Positions 16,049-25,171 are shown, counted from the stretch's first letter. The stretch is DNA of 37,044 bases from Candidatus Gastranaerophilales bacterium (GCA_944327225.1 CALVGZ010000019.1:1-37044); one strand, 5' to 3'. The notes: generated by a model not told the origin, from the sequence alone. Numbers and translations are program-made.

Positions 16049-16831
16049 ATGGTTAAGAAAAGACTTGATTTAATACTTTTTGAACATGGGTTTTTTGAAA
16101 CAAAAAGTGCTGCAAGTGCCAATATTTTGGCTCATAATGTTAAGATAAACGGTGAAGTAATAACAAAATCGGGTACAATGTTTGATGAAAACGCATTGTT
16201 TGATTCAAATAATCCTGCTGTGATTGAAATAAGTTCGATTCCTTTTGTTTCAAGAGGTGGTTTAAAATTAGCTCATGCAATAAAAGAGTTTGACATTGAT
16301 TTGAAGGATAGAATTTGTATAGATATGGGGGCTTCAACAGGCGGATTTTGCGATTGTATGTTACAAAATGGGGCTAAATATGTATATGCTCTTGATTGCG
16401 GCTATAATCAGCTCGCTTGGAAATTAAGAAATGACAGTAGAATTAAATCAATTGAAAAAATAAATGTAAAAAATTGTTCTTTTGAAGATGTATATGGTAC
16501 GGATAAGCTTGATGATAAAGAGTTGCCTACTTTTATGAGCATGGATTTATCTTTTATTTCGATAAAGAAAGTTCTTGAAAATTGTGAAAAATTTATTTCT
16601 AAAAATTGTGAATGTGTGTTGTTAATTAAACCTCAATTTGAAGCTGGTAAAGATGAAATAGATAAAGGTGGGGTTGTGAAAGATGAAAAAACAAGAATGA
16701 AAATAGTCAAAGATATAAAAGAATATTGTGAAAGTATTGGTTTTTTGACTTTGGGGTTGATAGAAAGCCCTATTCAAGGTGCAAAAAGTAAAAATATTGA
16801 GTATTTAATATATTTAAAAAGGGGAAAATGA
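16049..16831 (+). CDS. tlyA: TlyA-family rRNA 2'-O-methyltransferase (S4 + FtsJ-like domains)
   Basis: A 260-aa protein starting at ATG 16049 ([20 protein letters not shown]), not the upstream frame inside the preceding gene. The N-terminal S4 RNA-binding domain spans about residues 3-65, ending '[14 protein letters not shown]'. The Rossmann methyltransferase follows with '[38 protein letters not shown]', '[12 protein letters not shown]' and '[22 protein letters not shown]'. TlyA methylates 16S/23S rRNA 2'-hydroxyls (affecting capreomycin sensitivity in mycobacteria). The name 'hemolysin' often attached to it is historical. The stop overlaps the start of the following gene. Confidence 0.93.
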   Translation: MVKKRLDLILFEHGFFETKSAASANILAHNVKINGEVITKSGTMFDENALFDSNNPAVIEISSIPFVSRGGLKLAHAIKEFDIDLKDRICIDMGASTGGFCDCMLQNGAKYVYALDCGYNQLAWKLRNDSRIKSIEKINVKNCSFEDVYGTDKLDDKELPTFMSMDLSFISIKKVLENCEKFISKNCECVLLIKPQFEAGKDEIDKGGVVKDEKTRMKIVKDIKEYCESIGFLTLGLIESPIQGAKSKNIEYLIYLKRGK

Positions 16832-18090
16832 TGGCAGGAGTCGTTGATACATTAAATATAATAAGTAAAACCATGGAAAATATTTTAGATTTTGTTGCTA
16901 ATGACAAAGTTTTAGCTGATGATTTTCAGCAATATCTTGAGATAAATGGAATCGAAATAGAATCTGAAAAAGAATTTAATAATGTAATAATTCAATATGT
17001 TTTGGATATGAAAATGCAAAGCGGTTTAAGAGTTTTGGAATATTATAGAAGAAATAATAAGACTTATGATGAAGTAATTGATGCCCTTTTAAATTCTTTT
17101 TGTTCTGTTTTTAAGGTTAATAAAATTTTATCTAATGCGTTTGATGTTAATTGTTTAACTTCAAACGTAAATTTAACGATAATCCCAATGGTTAAAATGG
17201 ATCATTTAAAGCAAATTGGTAAATTTGATTATATTCAGGCAAGGATAATCGAATTAAATAATGTTCAATATATTCTTGAAATTTACGATGTAATTTCTGA
17301 GTTTGATGTGTATAAGGCAACAACAACAGCAATAAAATATATGTTACAAAACCCAAAAACCGTATACTTTAAAAATGAAGAAAAGAAAATTCAACTTGAA
17401 AAAAGTGTTGAAGAATTTAATCAAAAATTTGAAGAATGTTTTAAATCCCAATTTGTTATAACAACAAATAAAAAAGTTGACAGTTTAATTGAGTTTTTCA
17501 ATAATTATCGCTTGTCAGGTAACAAAGAAGATTATAGCGGGTTAATTGAAAATGTCGAGCAATTAAGGTATATAAAAATTGACGAATTTAACTGTGACGA
17601 TGATACTTTTATGCAAAATGCAGTTGGCGGTTTTGCATCACATAAAGAAGTTTATGATGTTGCTCTTTGGATGGACAAAAAAAGAGGCTTGTATATAATT
17701 CCGTTTTTAAAAACTTTTTTCCAGTGTTTTGAAAGCGATGTCGAAGGAAAAAAAGATTGTGTGAGAGAATTTTTAACAAGTGATAAAATTCCCCCGAGTG
17801 TTATAAAATTCGCCTGTGAAAGATATGAAAAATTTTTTGATGTTGTAAATGATGCTTTGAATACTAAATTTGATAATTTAGAAGAACTTTTATTTAATAC
17901 AAAAGCTGTTTATATTGACTCAGGTGTTTATTCTCCGGTTGTGGTGCTTTTTAATTCTGAATTATTTTCAACCATGCTCGGAATTGAAGAGAAAAAAGAA
18001 GAAAAAAACTCTTTCCAAGTTGGCAGAAATGATTTATGTCCTTGTGGATCAGGATTAAAGTATAAAAAATGTTGTGGGAAAAATTTATAA
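16831..18090 (+). CDS. Uncharacterised protein with C-terminal SEC-C zinc motif (419 aa)
   Basis: Only the tail is recognisable: '[19 protein letters not shown]' (about residues 398-416) is a SEC-C motif, C-x-C-x8-CC, the small zinc-binding module known from the end of SecA and many other proteins. The preceding 390 residues match no family I know. They are mostly helical with an acidic character, no signal peptide and no membrane helix. Two consecutive ATGs are possible (16828, 16831). The second has better spacing (6 nt) from AAGGGG and shares its A with the tlyA stop, so expression is coupled to tlyA. Last gene of the tatD operon. Co-transcription with an rRNA methyltransferase hints at translation, but this is weak. 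Confidence 0.8.
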   Translation: MAGVVDTLNIISKTMENILDFVANDKVLADDFQQYLEINGIEIESEKEFNNVIIQYVLDMKMQSGLRVLEYYRRNNKTYDEVIDALLNSFCSVFKVNKILSNAFDVNCLTSNVNLTIIPMVKMDHLKQIGKFDYIQARIIELNNVQYILEIYDVISEFDVYKATTTAIKYMLQNPKTVYFKNEEKKIQLEKSVEEFNQKFEECFKSQFVITTNKKVDSLIEFFNNYRLSGNKEDYSGLIENVEQLRYIKIDEFNCDDDTFMQNAVGGFASHKEVYDVALWMDKKRGLYIIPFLKTFFQCFESDVEGKKDCVREFLTSDKIPPSVIKFACERYEKFFDVVNDALNTKFDNLEELLFNTKAVYIDSGVYSPVVVLFNSELFSTMLGIEEKKEEKNSFQVGRNDLCPCGSGLKYKKCCGKNL

Positions 18091-18157
18091 ACAAAAGTCT
18101 TTTAAAAAATAAAAATTTATGATATAGGTAAGTTATATTTAATTTAAGGAGTTTAGT

Positions 18158-18676
18158 ATGTCACAAGAAAATCAAGTTGAAGAAAAAGTTGAAAAGAAAT
18201 GTAAGTTTACTTTACTTTTAGTTTTAGTTATAGCTTCGCTTTTATTTTCTATTTCAGCTTTAATTTTGTCTGTTATGTCTTTTAATAGTGCAAGTGTGCC
18301 ATCGGAATCTGGTCCGGTTGTTATTTCAAAGCAATATGATAAAGGAAGAAGTTTAGATAAAGCAATTGCAACAAAGAAACCGATGATTGTATTTTTCTAT
18401 ACTGATTGGTGCGGATTTTGTCAAAGATTTATAAAAACTTTTGATGAAGTAACGAAAGATAAAAAAATTAAATCTAATTTTGCAATTGCTTATGTAAATT
18501 GCGAAGATCAAAAAAATGCTAAATATGTTGAAGAATATCAGGTTGAAGGCTTTCCGACCGTTTATGTCGTAACTAAGGATGGCAAGAAAACTCATCTGGA
18601 TAATAATACTTTCTTTAATGCTGATAGTGTAGAAGTGATTAAAAATAATGCACTTGATCTTATTAAAGAAAAATAG
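18158..18676 (+). CDS. Membrane-anchored thioredoxin-like protein (172 aa)
   Basis: The N-terminal cytoplasmic stretch (1-15) is followed by one hydrophobic anchor (about 17-43) and a thioredoxin fold outside the membrane. The active site is 'FFYTDWCGFCQRF' with Cys85 and Cys88, and the cis-Pro motif is 'VEGFPTVYVV'. The CGFC dipeptide and the 'KKPMIVFFYTDWC' lead-in resemble the thioredoxin_7/DsbD-gamma group that handles periplasmic disulfides, not cytoplasmic TrxA (CGPC). Partner and substrate unknown. The start is supported by AAGGAG (18145-18150). It has a 67-nt gap from the preceding operon and a strong terminator after it, so probably it is monocistronic. Confidence 0.87.
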   Translation: MSQENQVEEKVEKKCKFTLLLVLVIASLLFSISALILSVMSFNSASVPSESGPVVISKQYDKGRSLDKAIATKKPMIVFFYTDWCGFCQRFIKTFDEVTKDKKIKSNFAIAYVNCEDQKNAKYVEEYQVEGFPTVYVVTKDGKKTHLDNNTFFNADSVEVIKNNALDLIKEK

Positions 18677-18691
18677 ATAATTAATTTAATA

Positions 18692-18726
18692 AAAATGCTC
18701 CCTAATATCAGGGAGCATTTTTATTG
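18692..18726. terminator. Bidirectional terminator
   Basis: A 12-bp stem AAAATGCTCCCT/AGGGAGCATTTT (18692-18703, 18710-18721), loop AATATC, with a T run on the plus strand and TTTTAT on the minus strand. It separates the thioredoxin and aminotransferase genes, which converge. Confidence 0.88.
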
Positions 18727-18742
18727 TTTGTTTATTTTTATT

Positions 18743-19870
18743 TTATATTGCAACTGTTGAATTTGCTTCTTTTACACATTCAATTAACGTTTTCGCTACT
18801 TCTTTTTGTTCTTCTTTTGTGATTTCCGCAAACATCGGAAGTGAAAGAACCAGTTTTGTATTTTTTTCCGTTATGGGAAGCATTCCTTCTCTAAAATTAT
18901 ATTTTGCATGAACTTTTTGCAAATGTAAAGGAATGGGATAATATATCATAGCACCAATACCTTTATCTGAAAGCATTTGATGAACTTTGTCACGGTTTGG
19001 TATTTTAACTGTGTATTGATGATACACACAATAGGTGTTATCAAGCTCTTTTGGCGTTTCAATTAAATCGCAATTTGCAAACAGTTCATTATAATATGCA
19101 GCATGTTCCCTTCTTGCTTTGTTCCAAGAGTTAACATAAGGCAATTTAATTCTTAAAATTGCTGCTTGAATTTCATCAAGTCTTGAATTAACGCCAATTT
19201 CATCATGATGATAACGAATAGCACCACCATGGTTTCTGAGAGCTACTACTCTATCTTTAATATATTGGGAGTTTGTTGTTAAAAGTCCGCCATCTCCCAT
19301 TGTGCCGAGATTTTTGGTGGGATAGAAACTGAAACATCCTATATCGCCAATAGTGCCGACTTTTTTACCTTTATATTCCGCTCCTATTGCTTGGCAAGCA
19401 TCTTCTATAACAAAAAGATTGTGGCGTTTTGCAATGTCTATGATTGTATCCATATCGCATGGTTGACCGTATAAATGAACGGGGATAATTGCTTTTGTTT
19501 TTGGTGTAATTGCAGCTTCAATTTTTGATGCGTCAATATTAAATGTATCAGGGTCAATATCGACAAAAACAGGTTTAGCACCAACTATTCCGATTGATTC
19601 CGAAGTGGCAACAAAAGTAAATGCTGTCGATATTACTTCATCGCCTTCGCCTATATCAAGGGCACGAAGTGCAAGATGAAGTGCGTCAGTTCCGGAGTTT
19701 AGAGTTACTGCATGTTTAACATCAAGAAAATCGCATATCTCTTTTTCAAATTCTTTATTGTTTGCTCCCAAAATGTACGAGCCGCTTCTCATAACATCAA
19801 GTACTGCAGCTTCTGCCTTTTGTGCTATTGTTTCATATTGTCTCTTTGAATTGATAATAGGAATTTTCAT
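18743..19870 (-). CDS. DegT/DnrJ/EryC1/StrS-family PLP aminotransferase
   Basis: A 375-aa fold-type I aminotransferase of the sugar aminotransferase family. 'LNSGTDALHLALRALDIGEGDEVI' (57-80), 'VFVDIDPDTFNID', 'VHLYGQPCDMD', the PLP-binding Asp157 in 'FVIEDACQAIGAEYKGKKVGT', and the Schiff-base Lys186 in 'CFSFYPTKNLGTMGDGG' are all present. These enzymes transfer an amino group to UDP- or dTDP-keto-sugars used in surface glycans, or to flagellin glycans in some bacteria. The exact sugar cannot be told from sequence. No other sugar-nucleotide genes adjoin. The start has a GAGGAG ribosome site. The same 28-bp element as upstream of the tolC-like gene lies about 56 nt before the start. Confidence 0.9.
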   Translation of the reverse strand: MKIPIINSKRQYETIAQKAEAAVLDVMRSGSYILGANNKEFEKEICDFLDVKHAVTLNSGTDALHLALRALDIGEGDEVISTAFTFVATSESIGIVGAKPVFVDIDPDTFNIDASKIEAAITPKTKAIIPVHLYGQPCDMDTIIDIAKRHNLFVIEDACQAIGAEYKGKKVGTIGDIGCFSFYPTKNLGTMGDGGLLTTNSQYIKDRVVALRNHGGAIRYHHDEIGVNSRLDEIQAAILRIKLPYVNSWNKARREHAAYYNELFANCDLIETPKELDNTYCVYHQYTVKIPNRDKVHQMLSDKGIGAMIYYPIPLHLQKVHAKYNFREGMLPITEKNTKLVLSLPMFAEITKEEQKEVAKTLIECVKEANSTVAI

Positions 19871-19925
19871 ATTTTTCTCCTCATTTTCTTCCCTGATTAT
19901 TTTATATTAGCACGATTTTATTTTT

Positions 19926-19953
19926 TAATTTATAAAGATTGCATAAAGATTTT
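19926..19953 (-). promoter_or_regulatory. 28-bp regulatory element, copy 1 (upstream of aminotransferase)
   Basis: Identical over 28 bp to 21275-21302. Internally it is two direct 9-mers ATAAAGATT with 11-bp periodicity, the arrangement bound by OmpR/PhoB-type response regulators. It lies 56-83 nt upstream of the aminotransferase ATG and just after the tolC-like stop. A TAATATAAA -10-like stretch (19901-19909) lies between it and the start. Confidence 0.6.
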
Positions 19954-19955
19954 AA

Positions 19956-21221
19956 CTATAGTGCGTCATCATTAAGCAAGACATCATGTCCTACATTTTC
20001 CATTAAATCGAGATATGAAGTGAAAAAAAGTTTCATTGCACTTAAATAGTCACCTATTGTATTTTTATATTCGTTTTCAATTTGAATGACGTCTAAAAGG
20101 CTCACTTCTCCTTTTTTGTATTTATTTTCATATAATTTTACCATGCCGTAAGCATCTTTTAATATTATTTTGTAGTGTTTTAGATTGTCTTGTGCGTATT
20201 TAAATTCATTGTAGTCTTTTTTTAGTGCTATTTTAAGATGACACTCATAGGATTCTTTATTAGTTTTTGTCTTCTCTATTATTTCCTTTGCCTTATTTAT
20301 ATCGGGTTTGTATTGGTTCAAGATAGGTATATCGATATATGCTCCTACAAAAGCACCTGGGAGAGCTTCACCTTTTGTTTGGTGAGCTGTTTGATATGCG
20401 GTTCCACCTGCCAGAGCTATGTCAGGAATGATTTTATGTTGTTGAATTATTAAATCTTTTTCTGCAATGTCGATTTCACTATCTGCAATTTTCAACGTAT
20501 GGCTATATTTTAGAGCCATTTCTTCAATGGTTTTGTATTGAGGAACGGTTATATTCAAAATGTCTAAATTTTCATCAAAAAGATTATTTTCAATAGTGTC
20601 ATACATTTTCGAATCATCTCTTAAGTTTAAGACATCATTTAAATTAAATTGTGCTACAAGTAGGTTTGATTTGGCTTCGTTTATAAAAACAAGTTGTTTT
20701 TTATATTTAATATCTGATTGTAAAAGTTCGGCTTCATAATTTTTATTTTTGGTCTTTGTTTTTGATATATTTTGCATTTGATTGAAGAGTTTTTCTCTAT
20801 CTTGATATACTTTTAGGATGGATTTTGCATATAAAACGTCAAAATATGCTTTCATAATTTTTATTTTTAATTGATGTTCGAATGCTGATATTTCTTCTTG
20901 AGATTTATTTAGTTCTGCAATAACTAAGTCTTTTCTTGGTTTTCTTTTAAAAAGCTCAATAGGTAAAAAGCCTCCAAATTGACTGGAATTACCTCTTGTA
21001 ACTTTTCCCATTAAAAAATTTGATTGAAATTGAGGGTTTTTGAGTTCGTTAGCAATTTTTATTTCCTGATATTTAATTTCAATATCTTTTTTCTTGGCTT
21101 GAAGTTCAAGATTATTATTTAAGGCAATATTAAAAGCTTCTTGGGCTGAAATTTTAATAATTTCAGCATTCGCGATTTGGACAGAAAAAATTATTAAAAA
21201 TAAAATAAAAAAAATTTTCAT
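19956..21221 (-). CDS. TolC-like outer-membrane efflux protein
   Basis: A 421-aa protein with signal peptide (MKIFFILFLIIFSVQIANA) and TolC/OEP architecture. It contains two alternating helical-repeat halves. Each half begins with an 'A.NNNLELQAKK' or 'HTLKIADSEIDIAEKDLIIQQHKIIPDIALAGGTAYQT' type motif, then beta segments, then a long coiled helix ('ELNKSQEEISAFEHQLKIKIMKAYFDVLYAKSILKVYQDREKLF'; 'YKKGEVSLLDVIQIENEYKNTIGDYLSAMKLFFTSYLDLMENVG'). TolC-like trimers form the outer-membrane duct of efflux or type I secretion systems, implying a diderm envelope. No inner-membrane pump or adaptor is adjacent, so the partner is elsewhere. The upstream region is divergent from pfl and holds the 28-bp element, with TATAAT (21258-21263) 37 nt before ATG. 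Confidence 0.88.
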   Translation of the reverse strand: MKIFFILFLIIFSVQIANAEIIKISAQEAFNIALNNNLELQAKKKDIEIKYQEIKIANELKNPQFQSNFLMGKVTRGNSSQFGGFLPIELFKRKPRKDLVIAELNKSQEEISAFEHQLKIKIMKAYFDVLYAKSILKVYQDREKLFNQMQNISKTKTKNKNYEAELLQSDIKYKKQLVFINEAKSNLLVAQFNLNDVLNLRDDSKMYDTIENNLFDENLDILNITVPQYKTIEEMALKYSHTLKIADSEIDIAEKDLIIQQHKIIPDIALAGGTAYQTAHQTKGEALPGAFVGAYIDIPILNQYKPDINKAKEIIEKTKTNKESYECHLKIALKKDYNEFKYAQDNLKHYKIILKDAYGMVKLYENKYKKGEVSLLDVIQIENEYKNTIGDYLSAMKLFFTSYLDLMENVGHDVLLNDDAL

Positions 21222-21274
21222 AACGATTCATAATAATATTATTATCGAAGTTCTTTTATTATAAGAAAAATAAG

Positions 21275-21302
21275 TAATTTATAAAGATTGCATAAAGATT
21301 TT
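21275..21302. promoter_or_regulatory. 28-bp regulatory element, copy 2 (tolC-like / pfl divergent region)
   Basis: Exact second copy of the element at 19926-19953, with the same two ATAAAGATT direct repeats at 11-bp period. It is 54-81 nt upstream of the tolC-like ATG, nearly the same distance as copy 1 from its gene, and just upstream of the -35 position for the minus-strand TATAAT. For pfl on the plus strand it is 29 nt before the -10, so a bound regulator could affect both genes. Confidence 0.6.
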
Positions 21303-21337
21303 TTATAAAACTTTACATAAATTTTTTGTGATATAAT
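21301..21337 (+). promoter_or_regulatory. Promoter region of pyruvate formate-lyase
   Basis: TATAAT at 21332-21337 with TTTACA at 21312-21317; the 14-nt spacing is short, so an activator is plausible. The stretch TTTATAAAAC-TTTACATAAA plus the following T run closely matches the pflA promoter at 32337-32362. Confidence 0.55.
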
Positions 21338-21372
21338 TTTTAGTAAAGTGAAAGTTAAAAAAGGAGAAAATA

Positions 21373-23418
21373 ATGAATTTTAAACCTGGTAAATGGCAAA
21401 CGGAGATTAATGTTCGTGATTTTATTCAAAGAAATTATACGCCATACGATGGTGATTCCAGCTTTTTAGCTGGCCCAACTGAAGCAACAACAAAACTATG
21501 GGAAAAATGTTGTGATTTATTCAAACAAGAAAGAGATAAAGGCGGCGTTTTAGATATGGATACAAAAGTTGTGTCCACAATCGTTTCTCATGGTGCAGGA
21601 TATATTGATAAAGACCTTGAAACAATTGTTGGTCTTCAAACAGATGCTCCCTTAAAACGTTCACTTCAACCTTTTGGCGGTATCAGAATGGCTGAAACTT
21701 CTTGCAAATCTTATGGTTACGAAGTTGACCCTGAAGTTTCGGAAATTTTCACAAAATACAGAAAAACACATAACCAAGGTGTTTTTGATGCTTATACTCC
21801 TGAAATGAGAAAAGCTCGTCACGCTGCAATTTTAACGGGACTTCCGGATGCCTATGGTCGTGGTCGTATCATTGGCGATTACAGACGTGTAGCACTATAT
21901 GGTATTGATAGATTAATCGAAGATAAAAAAGAACAACACGCTTCATTAGATGGCGAAATGACTCCAGAAAAAATTCAATTAAAAGAAGAAATTATGGAGC
22001 AAATCAGAGCTCTTGAAGAAATGAAGCAGTTGGGTGCTACTTATGGTTATGATATTTCAAAACCAGCTCAAAGCGCTAAAGAAGCTATTCAATGGTTATA
22101 TTTTGGTTATTTATCAGCAGTAAAAGAACAAAACGGTGCTGCAATGTCAATCGGAAGAACTTCAACTTTCCTTGATATTTATATTGAAAATGACCTTCAA
22201 AATGGTGTTATAACCGAACAACAAGCTCAAGAAATGATTGACCATTTCATTATGAAATTAAGACTTGTTAAATTCGCAAGAACTCCTGAATATAATTCAT
22301 TATTCTCAGGCGATCCTACTTGGGTTACTGAATCAATCGGCGGTGTCGGAGTTGACGGTCGCCACATGGTTACCAAAAACTCATTTAGATACCTTCATAC
22401 ATTGGAAAATTTAGGAACTGCACCTGAACCAAACTTAACAGTTCTTTGGTCTAAGAGATTACCTCATAACTTTAAACAATACGCAGCTCATATTTCAATT
22501 AAAACTTCATCAATTCAATATGAAAATGATGATATGATGAGAGTGACTCACGGTGATGATTATGCTATTGCATGTTGCGTATCATCAATGGTTGTAGGTA
22601 AAGAAATGCAATTTTTCGGTGCTCGTGCTAACCTTGCAAAATGCCTATTGTACGCAATTAATGGCGGTGTAGATGAAAGATTAAAAGAACAAATCGGTCC
22701 AAAATATCGTCCAATTACATCTGAATATCTTAATATCGATGAAGTAATGGAAAGATACGAAGATATGATGGAATGGCTTGCAGGTCTTTATGTTAATACA
22801 TTAAATGTAATTCACTATATGCATGATAAATACTGTTATGAAAGATCTCAAATGGCTCTTCATGACAGAGACGTAAAACGTTATTTTGCAACAGGTATCG
22901 CTGGTTTATCAGTTGTTGCAGATTCACTTTCAGCTATTAAATACGCTAAAGTTAAAACAATTCGTGACGAAAACGGTTTAGTTGTAGACTATGAAGTTGA
23001 AGGCGATTATCCAAAATATGGTAACAACGATGACAGAGCTGACCAATTTGCAGTAGATATTGTTAAAAAATTCATGGCTATGATTAGAAAACACTATACA
23101 TATAGAAATTCTATTCCTACAATGTCAATTTTAACAATTACATCTAACGTTGTTTACGGTAAGAAAACAGGCAATACTCCTGATGGCAGAAAAGCAGGTA
23201 TACCTCTAGCTCCCGGTGCTAACCCGATGCATGGACGCGACAGCAATGGTGCTGTTGCATCTTTAGCTTCAGTTGCAAAACTTCCGTTTAATGATGCTCA
23301 AGACGGTATCTCAAATACATTCTCAATTATTCCTAATGCACTAGGAAAAGATGATGTATTTATGGGCGATTTAAATATTGAGCTTGATTGCGGATGTTGC
23401 AGTGGTAGTGTTCAATAA
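21373..23418 (+). CDS. pflB: Pyruvate formate-lyase, catalytic part lacking the glycyl-radical domain
   Basis: A 681-aa protein closely matching PFL (formate C-acetyltransferase) from '[26 protein letters not shown]' through '[17 protein letters not shown]', the catalytic pair Cys401-Cys402 in 'IACCVSSM', and '[23 protein letters not shown]', to '[13 protein letters not shown]'. The usual protein continues for about 80 more residues with the glycyl-radical loop. Here it stops after a Cys-rich tail ([10 protein letters not shown]), and the missing domain is encoded 66 nt downstream. PFL converts pyruvate and CoA to formate and acetyl-CoA in anaerobic fermentation. AAAAGGAG precedes ATG. Codon use is richer in C-ending codons than its neighbours, as expected for high expression. 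Confidence 0.93.
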   Translation: MNFKPGKWQTEINVRDFIQRNYTPYDGDSSFLAGPTEATTKLWEKCCDLFKQERDKGGVLDMDTKVVSTIVSHGAGYIDKDLETIVGLQTDAPLKRSLQPFGGIRMAETSCKSYGYEVDPEVSEIFTKYRKTHNQGVFDAYTPEMRKARHAAILTGLPDAYGRGRIIGDYRRVALYGIDRLIEDKKEQHASLDGEMTPEKIQLKEEIMEQIRALEEMKQLGATYGYDISKPAQSAKEAIQWLYFGYLSAVKEQNGAAMSIGRTSTFLDIYIENDLQNGVITEQQAQEMIDHFIMKLRLVKFARTPEYNSLFSGDPTWVTESIGGVGVDGRHMVTKNSFRYLHTLENLGTAPEPNLTVLWSKRLPHNFKQYAAHISIKTSSIQYENDDMMRVTHGDDYAIACCVSSMVVGKEMQFFGARANLAKCLLYAINGGVDERLKEQIGPKYRPITSEYLNIDEVMERYEDMMEWLAGLYVNTLNVIHYMHDKYCYERSQMALHDRDVKRYFATGIAGLSVVADSLSAIKYAKVKTIRDENGLVVDYEVEGDYPKYGNNDDRADQFAVDIVKKFMAMIRKHYTYRNSIPTMSILTITSNVVYGKKTGNTPDGRKAGIPLAPGANPMHGRDSNGAVASLASVAKLPFNDAQDGISNTFSIIPNALGKDDVFMGDLNIELDCGCCSGSVQ

Positions 23419-23426
23419 TAAATAAA

Positions 23427-23449
23427 GGGGTGAAATTCTGTTTCGCCCT
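23427..23449 (+). other. Hairpin between the two pfl genes
   Basis: GGGGTGAAA/TTTCGCCCT (23427-23435, 23441-23449) forms a 9-bp stem with two G-U pairs and loop TTCTG. It is not followed by a clean T run, so it may be an RNA-processing or stabilising stem, or a partial terminator setting subunit ratio. Confidence 0.45.
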
Positions 23450-23484
23450 CTTATAAGTTTAAATAAAAGAAAAGGAATATAAAA

Positions 23485-23727
23485 ATGACAACTCAACAAG
23501 AAGAAAATTTAATTAATCTTTTAGATGGTTATGTTGAAAAAGGCGGACATCATTTAAATGTTAATGTTTTCAATCGTGAAACATTATTAGACGCTCAAGC
23601 TCATCCTGAAAAATATCCTCAATTAACCGTTAGAGTTTCAGGATATGCGGTTAATTTTATTAAATTAACAAAAGAACAACAAGATGATGTTATTTCAAGA
23701 ACATTCCATTCTCAATTAGGTGCTTAA
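23485..23727 (+). CDS. Free-standing glycyl-radical domain of pyruvate formate-lyase (80 aa)
   Basis: The protein matches the last about 80 residues of PFL and the C-terminal domain of GrcA/YfiD. '[72 protein letters not shown]' includes the radical loop 'RVSGYAV' with Gly53. It has its own ATG and ribosome site (AAAGGAA, 23471-23477) and is in the same frame as the large ORF, with several stops between, so this is a true split gene, not one sequencing slip. E. coli GrcA replaces the radical domain of oxygen-damaged PFL. Here the small protein is probably the only source of the radical glycine for this pflB product. PflA (32394) would activate it. Confidence 0.9.
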   Translation: MTTQQEENLINLLDGYVEKGGHHLNVNVFNRETLLDAQAHPEKYPQLTVRVSGYAVNFIKLTKEQQDDVISRTFHSQLGA

Positions 23728-23750
23728 GAAAGTAAATTTAATAAAATAAT

Positions 23751-23780
23751 AAAAACCGATAGATTTTCTATCGGTTTTTT
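23751..23780 (+). terminator. Rho-independent terminator of the pfl operon
   Basis: A 13-bp stem AAAAACCGATAGA/TCTATCGGTTTTT (23751-23763, 23767-23779) with a TTT loop and T run. Confidence 0.9.
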
Positions 23781-23872
23781 CATATTAAGAATGTATAAAA
23801 AAGCTTGTATTTTTGTAAATATTTAGTTCTTTTATAATATAATATTTTTTGTCTTTGGTTGGAGTACTATAT

Positions 23873-25120
23873 TTGAAAAGTTCAAAAAGATTAACACTAC
23901 ATATATTTATAGCTTTAATTGCAGGCATTATAGTCGGGTGGTTGTTTCCTAAATTTGCCGTTAAACTTCAACCGCTCGGTGATATGTTTTTAAGAATGGT
24001 CAAGATGATTATTGCTCCATTGATATTTGCTACATTAACTGTTGGAATAGCAGGTCATGGAGATGTTAAAAATCTTGGTAAGATTGGCTTAAAGACAATA
24101 ATTTATTTTGAAATTGCAACAACAATCGCTCTTATATTAGGTCTTGTTATGGCAAATATATTAAAACCGGGAGTTGGTTTTAATATTGATGTAAGTTCTG
24201 TTTCAATGGCTGTTGTGGAAAAAATGAAGATGGTACCACAGGGACATTCTTTAATTCAGATGTTGGTGGATGCCGTACCTGAAAGTGTTGTTGAATCAAT
24301 GGCAACAGGTGATTTGTTGCAAATAGTTGTTTTTGCGATATTTTTTGCTCTTGCTGTTTGTGCGGTAGGGCCAAAAGCTCGTCCGGTTTTGGATTTTTTG
24401 CAAAGTACGTGTGATGTTATGTTTAAATTTACGGAATATGTAATGAAATTTGCTCCAATTGGAGTTTTTGGTGCAATTTCAGCCACAATAGGTCATAATG
24501 GCATAGGTATTTTGGCAAGTTATGCAAAGCTAATAGGTATAACTTATTTTTCTTTAATTGTTTTTATTGTAATTGTTTTGGTTGTTGCTTGTAGGATTAT
24601 TAAAGTTCCTTTTTTTGGAATTTTAAAGACTATAAAAGATCCCGCACTTTTGGCTTTTACAACTGCATCATCTGAGGCGGCTTTACCTAAGGCAATGAGC
24701 CAAATGGAAAAATTTGGAGTTCCAAAAAGCATAGTCAGTTTTGTTATGCCTATGGGGTATACTTTTAATTTAGACGGTTCAACTTTGTATCTTACTCTTG
24801 CAACTCTATTTTGTGCTCAAATTGCAGGAATTAATTTATCGATTGAACAACAATTAATGATTATGTTGACTCTTATGCTTACTTCAAAAGGTATAGCCGG
24901 AGTTCCAAGGGTTTCTTTGGTTATTTTAACAGGCACTTTAACAAGTTTTGGTTTGCCGGTTGTGGGGGTTGCAATATTGCTTGGAATAGATCAAATCCTT
25001 GATATGGGAAGAACAACAGTTAATTTAATAGGTAATTGTGTTGCAACAACTGTTGTTGCTCGTTGGGAAAATGAATTTGATCATAAGAAAATGGTAAAAT
25101 TTTTAGCTCAGAAAGATTAA
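23873..25120 (+). CDS. Dicarboxylate/amino acid:cation symporter (DAACS family)
   Basis: A 415-aa transporter of the GltP/GltT/DctA fold. The frame is open from 23849, but GGAG (23861-23864) points to the TTG at 23873, giving MKSSKRLTLHIFIALIAG. Family signatures are clear: 'MIIAPLIFATLTVGIAG', the serine-rich re-entrant loop 'AFTTASSEAALPKAMSQMEKFGVP', the substrate/sodium site 'VMPMGYTFNLDGSTLYLTLATLFCAQ', and 'SKGIAGVPRVSLVILTGTL' with 'GIDQILDMGRTTVNLIGNCVAT'. About eight membrane segments. It imports glutamate, aspartate or C4-dicarboxylates with Na+ or H+; which one cannot be decided here. TATAATATAATAT at 23832-23844 is the likely -10 region. Confidence 0.92.
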   Translation: MKSSKRLTLHIFIALIAGIIVGWLFPKFAVKLQPLGDMFLRMVKMIIAPLIFATLTVGIAGHGDVKNLGKIGLKTIIYFEIATTIALILGLVMANILKPGVGFNIDVSSVSMAVVEKMKMVPQGHSLIQMLVDAVPESVVESMATGDLLQIVVFAIFFALAVCAVGPKARPVLDFLQSTCDVMFKFTEYVMKFAPIGVFGAISATIGHNGIGILASYAKLIGITYFSLIVFIVIVLVVACRIIKVPFFGILKTIKDPALLAFTTASSEAALPKAMSQMEKFGVPKSIVSFVMPMGYTFNLDGSTLYLTLATLFCAQIAGINLSIEQQLMIMLTLMLTSKGIAGVPRVSLVILTGTLTSFGLPVVGVAILLGIDQILDMGRTTVNLIGNCVATTVVARWENEFDHKKMVKFLAQKD

Positions 25121-25171
25121 TTATTCTTTTTAATTATTCTTGTGTCTGATTTGAAAAATAAAATAAAAAAA

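Noticed and set aside
16049-16831. Hemolysin / virulence factor
   Set aside because: TlyA has S4 and methyltransferase domains; the hemolysin name is historical and nothing here suggests a toxin.
23401-23490. The pfl split as a sequencing error
   Set aside because: Both parts are in the same frame with several stops between them, and the second has its own ATG and ribosome site; one indel or substitution could not join them.
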